From Psettodes erumei (lineage: Eukaryota; Chordata; Actinopteri; Pleuronectiformes; Psettodidae): a DNA stretch of 64,000 bases. Position numbers and translations under genes: made by a program. Positions 39,501 to 51,470 of this stretch are shown in pieces. The stretch spans positions 806,001 to 870,000 of the forward strand of contig JAFBJZ010000915.1 of assembly GCA_016785225.1 (NCBI GenBank), read 5' to 3'. The notes beneath the pieces are model-generated. The model worked only from the letters and a program-made list of their open reading frames with translations. It had not been told where the DNA came from and searched no databases. The stretch's first letter is position 1. Each line of letters starts with the position of its first letter.

Positions 39501-42500
39501 TGCCTGCCTTTCACTCTGTATTTACAATCAATTTTAAAAATCTGAACAATTTAATCAGATCCTGCTTGTAACTACACCCTGCTCACATATTCAGTTACAC
39601 TTGGTCATACAATGCATTATGGAGGTAGAATAGACGTTATGTTCTGTACCACTTTATAATTCCCATCAGCATGCTGACCCTATCATCCTGAAGCACAGAG
39701 CCAGGAGAAACTCTTCCGCTCTGGATCGAAGGCTGACAGGAGGCCATGGCACCTATCCTAAGAACTGCTTGCCAGCTTCCCCAGACATGGATGATATATT
39801 TGGAGATCATTAAATGCTCCTAAATGAGACCCTGGCGTGAGAGTGAGCGCTGACCATCTGGCCCCATTGTGAGCGCTTGTGCTCTGTCCAAACTCAGCGA
39901 GCAGCATCAGCACCTTTGATTGGGTGGATGCTGAGTAAGCCTGGGAATTCAAGCCAGTCAGAGACTTTTATAATCAATTAAACCCAAACCCAACTCCATT
40001 CTACATTTCTCTCTAAACTAACTATCCTGATACATACTGTGTTTCTCAGCTCTGTTCGCACTGTTATATGATTTTGCAGTTATTATCTAATGAAATAGAT
40101 AGAAATTGAAAATGAATTCCATCAGGTCATTTATCAATTTTTTGTTACCGTGTCATGTTTGAGTCAGATTGTGAATTTTGGGTGATGCTATTGGCATGGT
40201 TTGTCGGTGGAGTACCCACTTCAGTCCAAACTGAAATGTCTCAAAAATATTTCATGGATTGACATGAAATTTCATACAGATATGAGATGGATCCTAATGG
40301 TTTTGGTGATTCTCTGACTTATCCTCTAGCCAGCAGGTTGATTTTTGCCTTTTAGTGAAATAGTGCCTAAGTATAGCCTTGCAGAGCCACTGGCATGTCT
40401 GGAAACTTGTTAAGTCTTGTAAGCAGTAAAAACAGCAGCAGGATTGTTAAATTTCACTAATCACCAAGAGCTACTGTAGCTCTATGAAAGTTTCTCTTGT
40501 ATATTGTCAGTACTTTCTTGTTGGTGAATCAGCATTAAGTGCTGTGTGTATACAGAGCTGCTAGCATGGTTGGATCACCTGGACTTAACAGACATGGTCA
40601 TTTCTGCTCTTTTGTATTCATCTGCAAACACTCAAACTAATTTATCTATGTACTAGATGTTTAATGTTTATTTTTCAGTTGTCTAAGGAATGTAAAAACT
40701 CCCTTTCTCTTGTAGCATCCTTGAGCCTTTTCACAATGAAAATGTCATGACCTTTCAGGACATTACCTTTGGCAGAATGACAGCATGTCAACAGCAAAGA
40801 CATGTTGAGGCTTGTTTACTTGAGTTGTTTCTGTCTGTCTTCTGTTTCCAGGTCACAAGCTCAACAAGGACCTGAAGCACTACCTGAGCCTGAGATTTCA
40901 AAAGTCTTCACCCGACCATGAGCTGCAGAAGACCATCCGAGCCAATTTGTATCGCCATGCTGTACCTTGTGAGTAAAAATGATAATGATAATTTGATGGT
41001 GGATGCTCGAATCAAACCATCTGGCTTAAAAGTGGTGTCTTTAACCAGTCTATAGTGATGTCCTTAACCACTCTGTAGCATTAATTTCTTATCTTTACCA
41101 CAATGACCTTCTTTCTTTTGGCTTCTTACATATTTTTTCATCTCCTATTAATCTCATTTATCTCTCTTCCCTTTCACTCAACCATAAAATAAATACTCAT
41201 ATTTCCCTTTCATCATTTAAGATCCAAACTATTGCTGAACCTAACAAATGAAAAAGAAAGAAACATGCATTTTCCAATCACCACTTCTTCAGTTTGTTGT
41301 GTTTGTTGCCCATTAAAGACACTCATGTCACAGCCGTATCACAGCACAGTTTTTGCAGCTGTCTCACATGGCTGTGAAATATACAAAACTGTGGCTTCAG
41401 ACAAACACCTAGCATTGTGCCAGACTACACAGCTGGGCTCAGTTACGTCACAGTTTGTTGTGTGGTTCGGTGACACAGTCCAGCTCTGCTCAGTTCATTT
41501 TCCTGCTGTATTGATGTTGTGTGTGTGTGTGTGTTTTGGAAACCTGAGGCTTTGATAATCACAGACATGCATACAAAATATTTAATCAGCCAAGAAAGAG
41601 ATCATGAGTCTCAGCCTTCGTGTGTTTGCTATGCATTGCTTCCTGCTGAAATGTGGCTTATAAAACTGATGGATGCGTTGCGATTTACCCCTCTTGTTAT
41701 TTGCTTTTTTTCACTCTGTGCCTCTCAATCTCTGGCTGTCTATCCTTCTCTTGCACACAGCCATGTGACCAGTAAATCCTCCCCTCTGAGCCTCCCCCAC
41801 TGCCCCGCCTGGGATTATGATGTTCTGATATATATTGAGAATAGATTCCTGCCTGATTATGTGATGAACATGTTGGGTTCTCGCAAAGATCACAGTACGA
41901 CAGGAAGGCCTGCAGAGGACAGAGTAATGACATTAAAGTTGAACATAGACAAAATAAAAATGTTAAATATATTTTTCCCAGTGATGGTATTGTAAGGTCA
42001 TATGAAAGGGTCATCAAATGATTGAAAGGGATTACATTTTTTTTTTTACTTTTCACTAATTTTCTTTTTCTGGTAGATTACTTGTAGAAAATCGATAAAC
42101 AGCAGTGCCTGTTGTGAAATGTGAAATTACTATCATTAGTGGATTGGTGTAAGCCATTAGGGTGGAAATTTGAAGGCGTCAGTATGCTTCAATTTAATAA
42201 CGTTGTTGGTAACTGTTCTGAGAAGCTAAAGTTAAGTTAGGACTGTAACTTTCAATGATTGAAATATAAGATCGTAGAGGAGGAAGAATGCATGTCCTGT
42301 TAATCTAAAAAAAAAGTCTCACTGTTCTGCTTCTTTATACTTTGCTGGAGCTGTAACTGATTGCAAGGATTTAGACTGATTCACCAAGAAGAGCATAATG
42401 ACAAACCCCCAGAACTTCCATGGGGCTGAATTAGCTCTTGGTAATTAGTAAAACTAAACAATGCTGTAGCTCTTTCATCATCAAGGGCTTCATGAGCATT

Positions 42501-45500
42501 ACATGTGTCAGCTCACAGGACCCAAAAGCAAACATGGACACAAAAAGGCTTGAGTAGATGGTGACATTGTTGGCCACACAGGAGAGGTACAGGTTGCTGG
42601 CTAGAAATATGTGTAGCACGAGTAGGTGTTAACAGTTCTAGAGGGGAGTGGTGTGCAAGGCTAAACACTATGGCAACAAGTGGCACGAGAGCCAGGGTAT
42701 TTATACTGGAGCAGATGATTACATTGGTCACAGGTATGTAGGCTGCCAGCAGTCAGGTGGTTCTCCAGCCACGCCCACAACACACACACACACACACACA
42801 CACACAATGCCGGAGACACAGAGGGAGGAGACACAGAAGACACAGGGAAAACACAGTGAGAGGTTCAGGGCAAAACAGAATGCAACAAATAAAACTAAAA
42901 TATGTTACATGCCAGTGTCAGCATGTAGACTTTCTCACAATAACAATACTACCATGTTGATTTTTATCAGATATAATGTTTACCATATTCACCTTAGTTT
43001 AGCTTGTTGGCATGCTAACATTGTCTTAATTACCACTAAACATGAAGCACAGCCAAGGCAGATGGGTGCATATCAATGTTGCAGGTGTTTGGTCATAATG
43101 CAAAGAAATGAACAAATTTAAATTTTGACCTGCTAATGGGGCTACAAGAAAAGTCAGTGGCTCATAAAAGTCATTACAATTCATCCTGAGAGGAAGATAA
43201 ATGTCAAATGCCAAATTCATGGCAATCCAGCTGATAGTTATTGAGACAAAACCTCATGTTGGTGCTGGATGACAAGTCGGGGGGTCGCCAAAGTCATTAT
43301 CATTATTTCCCCTGGGAACCACTGATGCCTGTACAACATTTCATGGCAATCCATTCAGTAGTTTGTGAGAAATTTCAGTTGGGATCAAAGTGGTGAATAA
43401 TATGATTTTGACTTTGGGACCATTCTGCATGAGTATTTTAAAGCAAGACAGTGTGTTGCTCATGCATGCAGTCAACTACACACGTCTATGCATGAAGCAG
43501 ATGGTTCATTCATTTGTAAATATTCCACTTCTTCCAATATAAAGATTAAAAGATGAGTTGTTACATGCTACATCTTTCCTATTATCAACAAATCCTATGA
43601 AAAGTAAAAAAAACAATGTTATTTAATCTTAGTACTTTCTGACTTCTTTAAACTGATTATGACACTCATCCACATAAGCACAGTAATTCCTACTGAAGAT
43701 GTAAATCTTTGGCTCATGAAAATGTAGTTTCATTTAAAAACAAAAAAATTAATAATTTTCTATAATAGCATAAAGGCACTGTAGGTTTTTGCAAACATTA
43801 CTTGGGTACAAATAGTGGATTTGTTGGGGACTATTTACAGACATGAATTTGATGCAGGAGTATTTGCATAAGCAGGGTGGTGTATGTGGGATATACTGAA
43901 AATAAACTACTGCCCACATTCATAGAGATAAAGGAACATGTCATCCAGTGCAACACTGTGGTTCATTGATATGCTGTATGACCCAGAGGAACAGGCTTTG
44001 GCTACACCAATAATACACTATAATACACAGCAGACTTATCCTGTCTGAGGCTTAATATTCACTTTTAAGTAATGTTGTGACCGTGTAATTTTCTTTGTAT
44101 TTGCCTGCTATTTTTGACTTTTATAGTAATCACACAATGCTGGCTAACACTGAAATGTTGATACTGTTTACTCCTCCCTTTCCTTCTTCCTGTACTTCCC
44201 TCTCCCTTTCTTTGTGACCTACTATCACTGCCACCTCCTGTTTATTGTCTCTCTCCCTTTCACACACATGCAAATATTTTCTTGGCATGACAAGGCAGAA
44301 TGAAAAAAGAAGTCAAATAAAAGCCACACTTCTCAGCCCTCTGTTTCCTTTGTCTGTGTCCCTCGTGTCGCCTCCCCCTTTCCTGAGCACATGTGTTGCT
44401 CTCTCTCCCCATGTTTGACTCGAACAGGTGCCTTTCCCTCCACCACTGGCCAAGGTGTTTTTTTTCTCATTTGGGCATGTGTGTGTATGTGTGTTTATTG
44501 GAAGAGCACAACCCCCTCCTCCTGTCAACCCAACCCTCTCCCCTCTCCTTCTTAGCCCTGCTGCTACAGATGGCTATTGTTATCATGTGCAGCAAATGTC
44601 ACAATTGATAGAGAAGTTGCTCTCTCGTGGGATTCATTTCCCTCTCATGTCTACAGCTGCTGCTTGGGGATGAGGGTTATCTCGGCGTTATCCCAGCGTT
44701 TGAGCCAAAGAACGGTCCAATCCTCCCTCCCCCCACCTGATCTCTCCCTCCCTCTCCCTCTCTGCTCTCTCTCTCTATCGTTCTCTCTTCACTTCAGATC
44801 CTCCAGCGAGTGTCAGCGTCCCTGTGGCTTGGCGGTGGCTGTTGCCTTCCTCTGTCTCTCTCTGTCACACTCTAGCTGCTCCCAGTGTCTCCCTGCCTCT
44901 GCTGCTCTCACCCTCCATCTCCTCTCTCTCTCTCTCTCTCTCACTCCCTCCCCTCCTCTCTGTCCTTCACTCCCTCGCTTCCTTGTTTTCCACTCCACTG
45001 CCGATCTCGGGGAAATCATTGTTGGAGACAAATTTCTCTGTTTGCCGCTCACACAAAGAAAGGGATTACAGCTTGATTTGCTGGCTCCGGGCTTGCTCAG
45101 CATCCAGGCAAGTGGCAGCTCCTTATTCTCTCTTCGTTCTCTCTTTCTTTTTCGACTGTCACTGCCATCCGCCATCTGAAGCCTGTGATGTATGCATGGC
45201 ACAGACTATGTGTGTGCGTGTGTGTGTGTGTGTGTGGTTGATGCTGTGTATATAGGCTAAGGGATGGTGGGGGTAGGGGTGGGAATTATGTGCGGGAAAT
45301 AGGGGGGCAGGCACATTCGAAGCAGGCACGTCCAACCCAGAGGGACAGATGGCCAGTAGCCCTGGTGCTTTTTACTCTTTGGTTTTCTAATTCACCCTGC
45401 AGGCTTTGTGTAAGGCCCACTAGTACACAGACCTTCCTTTCAAGAGGCAAGAGATGGCTGCTTTCCTTAGCTTGGGGGGGTATCTGTGTGTGAAGAACGG

Positions 45501-48500
45501 ACAGGGTATAGGAAAGGAGAGGAGAGGAAGGAGGAGGAAGAGGAGAAGGTAGAGGGGGGTTACTTCAGAGGCAGAGCAGGTTTTTAAGAGGAGGTTAGGG
45601 TAGGAGAGAAGAAGAGATGAGGAGCTGAAAGGGAGGGGGGGGGTCATCAGCCTCGAATGCATGGAGGTCAGGTCCAGATGCTGCTCAAACAAAAGGGCTT
45701 CTCTGGGGGAACGGCAGGGGGAAGCGTGGCACTCGCCATTGTGTGTGTCGCTGCATTGCAGGGTGCTGCCGGGGAGCCTCATGCTAATGATGGCCATTCA
45801 TTCTTATAACGGATGAGTGGGCCCCAGCTTCTGTTTGCCTGCTTTTCACATGCGCAAGGTTCATATTTTGTTCATGTGACCAAATATCTGCTGCGTTAAT
45901 GCACGATTTGCTCTGGAAACAGCAAAGCGAAAGAAAAAACTATGGCTTCCAAGCTCATTGAGGAAGCTGGGCAAATATGTGTTTTTGCATAGTAATGATG
46001 TAAGAAGACAGGTGCAGACTCTGTGTGTGTGTGTGTGTGTGTGTGTACATTGACTATGTGTGTAGTATCTCTGTTTAATGCATGTGGTGATGTATCTATG
46101 GCTGAATTTAACACATTTTACAGATAGACAAACAGAACTGAAAAAAACAACTGCAGATATTCCTTCTAGTTTCATTGTCAGTATGACTGGCCAATGGGTG
46201 GAATTTGGCCCTGGAGGCTATGGTCTCTGACGTAGTTTTTGTTATTGACAATCTCCTTCAGGCCCATTTCAAAGACATCTTATGTTACTTCATCCAGAGG
46301 AAACCATTACAACATAACCTGTGTTTCTGTTTCAGCACCTGCAGTTCAGAACAGGCTGTACCCTGAGCCTGGTTTTACATTAACTTATTCAGTCCTGATG
46401 AGCAGCCACTGTAATCATGAATATAAAGCGCAGCTCACAATAATGTGGTTATAAATACAATTTCTTCATGCTCCTGCCCAAGTCCATGTAAGATGAAGAC
46501 TAATAGGCCTTTGATCTTGTAAATACTCAAACAATAATGTGACGACTGTTGATAGGCTTACCCCAGAGTCACTCAGGTCAATTTAAAGTGATCAGTCTCT
46601 GATTAATGAGACAGCACAGCTGCAAAAATGCTTCATGTAGTTCTCTTATTATGGCTGTTGGTAAGTGCAGTCCCCATATGCCCAGACCAGAGTGATCCTT
46701 CAGCCCTTTTTACCACATGGAATAAAAAGGCATTGTTGACAAAAGGAGGTGTGAATTCTCTTTACTGTTTACAGATTGGCAATTATATTTCGGACACTTA
46801 GGCTAGTGTGTCTATTTTTTGCTGTTGTCAGTGGAGTGTGATGGTGATAACCCTGTTTTTGAGGTCAAGAGAATGAACTGCACTAATTCACTGCCTGAAC
46901 AAAGATTCTCTGTTATGATCTCGGAGTCTATTGCAAGACTGATTTGTGTGTGAGTATCTTGTGATGATTTGGATGTGGCTCTGCTGTGGTGGCCAACTAG
47001 CATAGCCTACATACCGAAGCTCATGAGTGTGTGTTATCCTTGATGCCTCCAAGCAGTGAGTGTACATCAGATTGATCTAAATGCGGATATGCTTTGACTT
47101 TCTTTACTGAACTTTGCCTTTATGTGGCTGCTTACAGTATATGTTGCCTTTCAGTCTTCTTTACTCCTGTAGATAAGCACACTCTTCTTAACCCAGGGTC
47201 TTATTTAATGTTTATTCACAATACATCACCTAAAGGTTTTGAACTACATAAAAATGACTGCTTCATTAATGTAGTATATCAACATGTTTTATGCAGTCAG
47301 TGAAGGTGATTTACTGTTCTTGCTGTTTATATCAAAAAATTCCCTTATACAAAGAAGTTCTTCTGTGTGTCCTGAATGCACAGACTGACAAATCCTCATT
47401 ATCAGGCAGTATTTGTACTGTGCAGATACATCAGTGTTTGAATGTGAAATTAGCCTCTTTGTTTACAGTACTCCCTAGTTTGATATCTGTTGGCAAATCA
47501 CAAACTTAGATTAGCTTTAAACATGTCCAACCTGGTTTTCCAGCTAGTCTCCTGAAAAATATTTCATTTGCAGGCTCACACTGATATTGCTTAATGTAAA
47601 TGTTGATTAATATAAATAAAAATGTATAAAAAGTCAGCAGGTGTAGAAAAGGATGTTGAAATCTTATGACTGTCCACAAAGGCATTTAAGGTAACTTATG
47701 GAACAGTTACAGTACATCCGCATATAAAATACTACATACCAAATTCACTGCAGGACTCCATTAAAGCTACTTCATTATTATTATTATTATTATTATTATT
47801 ACTACTACTACTACTACATTGACACCATTTGGCTAGGACTGGAACATGTGAATCCAAACAGAAAGCTGCAGTCCTCTTTCCTCAGGGCAGCTCCTGGGTT
47901 TTGTGGTCAGGTTGCCTGGGCAACAGTCCGTGTCCATGCAGGTACATGCCTGTGCTGCCATGTACAAGATTTCCATTGGTCTGGCAGTGGGTTCTTAATC
48001 TCCCAAGGTCCTAATCAAGTCCAAGCTCTCTGGTCTAGTCCAGTCAAGCATAGCAAACAAATCCAACCTGCATCCAAATCTGCAGAAGATAATCCCAGAC
48101 CAAGAGCACTGGTCATCACAAGTCATATTACACCTTTATTATTTATATATTCACTTTTGTATTTTTAGCTTTCACACTATATGATCATGCATCTCCCTCC
48201 TATCTACATGTGCATCCTGAATACTAACCCTCTGCCTCATCTTGCTGCCCTCTACATCCTTCCTCAACCCAATATTCACCCCTGAAGAGATTTACTCAGT
48301 CACAAGACCTGCATGAAGCTAACTGTTTATCAGGAGGGACCATGTGTTAGGTAATGTCAAGAGTCTATATTTATGGCAGAGATAGCAGCAGAAGGAAAAG
48401 GGAAGAAGAGAGAGAAAGAGAGAGAGTGAGTGAGAGGGAGGGAGGTAGTGGGCGGGAGTATGCGGGGGCTGTGGGGCTGCAGCCATTGGCCTCAGACGGG

Positions 48501-51425
48501 AACTGGAGTGTGAATGGCTCACATTGGCTTAGCCTCTAAGCTGGGCTGGACCTCTAATTTGCTCTGCTTGTGGAGCTTTGAAGAAAAACGGCAGCTGCCC
48601 ACTAGCTGCCTGCCTGAATGAGCTCACAAACTGGGAGGTAGCACTTGCTCTCAGACAGCTGGATGATCCATGGATGGTTTGGATGGAAGAAGGAGAGAGG
48701 AATTCAGCCTGTTCAGATTAATCTTTTTGAATACTTCTGTGGAATAATATACAGAGTGAGAAGCAGCATCAGCGGCAGTGGCGGTAGTGGTGTAGAGGTA
48801 ATTCTGTGACATTTGTTTCATCTCCTGGGAGTGATGCCCTGGCTTCCGGGATTAGATTGGAAGATATGTGGGTGGGTAAAATAGATGGATACACACAGAG
48901 CAGAAATACAGAGGTGGGTGCAGTGATTTTTTATTTGATAGACTGTGGGAATCAGAACCTATTGCAGATCTGTTGTGTGATATTGATGAGCTGGAGCTGG
49001 ATGTGTTTTACCATGTGTCTGTAATGATGGTGGATGTGCGTGTGCACACATGATATGTATGCTGGTCTAAGATGGTGTTTGGTTAGGGGGTGACTTGAAA
49101 CACCAATCTGTTGACACACTCGCCTGCTGTTAGAGCACATTATTACCCATGTTTGCCATTGGCTAATGTAGCGACATTCTCTCCCTCATCTTCTTCTTTC
49201 CATCGTCCCTTCATTTTCACCTCTTTGAGTCACCCCTCCTTGTGCACTCGCTGTCTCCACTCAGCTTTACTCTTAAAAATATAGCTCCTTCCCTCTTTTT
49301 TCCAGCTGGCTTTCTCCAAAAACAGTGCTTTTCTAGGAGGTGAAAGGAATAAACAAACCCCCAACCATCTTTTGTGTAATTTTATGAGATTTCCAGCTAG
49401 TGACGCTTCTGATTCTATGTGCTTGCCCACTATTCATTTTCAGCCCCCCTCGCTCATTCTTCTCCTCCATATTGAAAGGGGAGAGATGGGGAGGGAGCGG
49501 GGGGAACAGCAGGAGAATAGCGGCTGGGACTCAGCTGTGAGGAGTGTTGTGGCGCGAGCTGAAAGAATGGCCTGTTGTGTTGGGCAGCAGCAGTATTGTG
49601 TGTCTGGCCTCTCTCTCCCTCTGTGTCCTCTGTCCCTCTACTCTTTAATGGGAAACTCCATCATCCCTTTATTCAAACAATCACAGCAAGGGACCTGCTG
49701 TTCATATTGAAAAAAATAGGCTCTTTGATAAAGAAAGCTACCTTTTCCATAAATGTAGGGCAGTAGTTTAGAAGTTTTGTTACTAGTTCCAATAAGATAC
49801 TTGAGATACTTTAACAATGCTTTTTTAGATACCTTATAATTTGAGAAATATAAACAGAGTTTGACAAAAAACATTTTTAAATAACAAATATAAAGTTGAA
49901 AGAATTCCAATCAATTTACAGAAAAAGAATAAGCAACTATTTTGATAATCAGTAACTTTATGCTATATCAAATCCGTCATTTTTTTCCTATCAACAACAA
50001 ACTTTACCCAGCTCCGCCGCAGCTTTTTTTGTCATTTGTGACCAGAAACTGATTATTTGGGGGTTAGCAACATGTTTTGAAGATATAACCTTGTAATTAA
50101 AGAAATTGTAAGAGGCCAGATTTTCACTACCCTCTGACATTGTTCAGAGGATAATTAATCCTGGACACAGACACTGATACCAAAAAACATTAATTTACTG
50201 TACATAAATGGTCGATGCTGAAGCTTCTCGATCCCCATGGTAGTTAAATTGAACGTACGGCATGGCATGCTCTTAGCAGCACCTCGGCATCCAATAGGAT
50301 ATGGGGTGGAGCTGCTATTTGCTTAATCATTAATCTGGGGGCCTTTGCTAAATTGATTCGCACTCTGTTCCCCTTCATAAATCATTATAGGCCAGCAATC
50401 CCTTTAATGGGAATGGAAGTGCTGATTGAACATAGCCACGGCACTCAGGACGTAATACTCACCTTGGTCTCCAGGTCAGATGATGAGGACTGAAGAAACA
50501 GGCTCAGTGCTTCTCCATCTCAGCAGTATTTGATTTTTAGCCATTAAAGCATGAACATGAAGTGAATAAGTTTAAACACTGTTCAGACAAAACATTTTGT
50601 AATATTCTATAATAGTCCCACTAGCACATTTAAAAAGATATGTCACACTTACACCATAATGGATGCAAATGGTCATCTAGTTTCTAGACACTGGCATCAT
50701 CTGACCAGTGTATTAAGGGACTACTTGTGTAGACGAGGCCTTAAAGTGCTGCCTCAATCAATGCTGCTCCAGTAATTGGCTTAGAGGCCCAAGAGAGTTC
50801 CCTGCTAACTCCCTGTGTGACTGTTTGCTTTCTCTGCCCCTCCTCTCATCCGTCTGCTCTGAGATACATACGTAATTTCTTCTCACGTCACCTCTCAGCC
50901 TCTGTTTTCATAACACACACTTCCCCATCAACACTCGCAGTGTGTTTATCCTGGAAACACACTCTAATTTGTGTTGTAGCTATGGACATGAAAGTTGTGG
51001 AGTAGACAATTGCAAGAATTAGTGGTAAGATTTGTTTTTTTAGAATATGAGTGAGAGTATGTTTGAAGTGGCATATAAAGCAGCTACTATTTTTATTTTA
51101 TTCTTTTTATCCTACACAGTTTACAGTCCCACCATCAGGCTAATCTCACTCTCAGGTCAGTTGGAAGTTGCTCGGTCTTATGTACCCACCCCCCACCCCC
51201 TGTCACGCTCACAGGCATAACCAACTGGGGTTAAAAACAGCAGATGTTTGGCTGAACCGGTGTGCGTGTGTGTCTTTGTGTGTCTACAAGTGTGTGTAGG
51301 TCTGTGTTGGACAATGAGTGGAAGCTCCCCAGACCATCAACAGCAGGAAGGCGATTGAGGCTATCAAATGTCAGAGTGGTGTCAGCCCCACTGCCTATTT
51401 TTTATACACAGGAGGACATTTCTCA

Positions 51426-51470
<45 letters not shown>

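Larger units (their letters stand above)
19163..40851 (+). other. magi1: magi1 intron 1 (21.7 kb)
   Basis: A long first intron with no recognisable coding exon. Contents seen: a (CT)n(CA)n tract next to the donor, three long GT runs, a purine tract with a G4 motif, a (CTAT)n tract, dispersed repeats, a 21-nt tandem array, CTCF-like motifs and three candidate enhancer islands. All are listed separately. The rest is unremarkable AT-rich sequence. Confidence 0.85.

Noticed and set aside
41511..41995. 158-codon frame in magi1 intron 2
   Set aside because: No family resemblance, no plausible splice sites in frame, and a GT run at its start.
44577..45179. 200-codon open frame, the longest in the window
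   Set aside because: Ser/Leu/Pro-rich translation of a CT-rich low-complexity tract. The opposite strand gives an equally long Arg/Glu frame.
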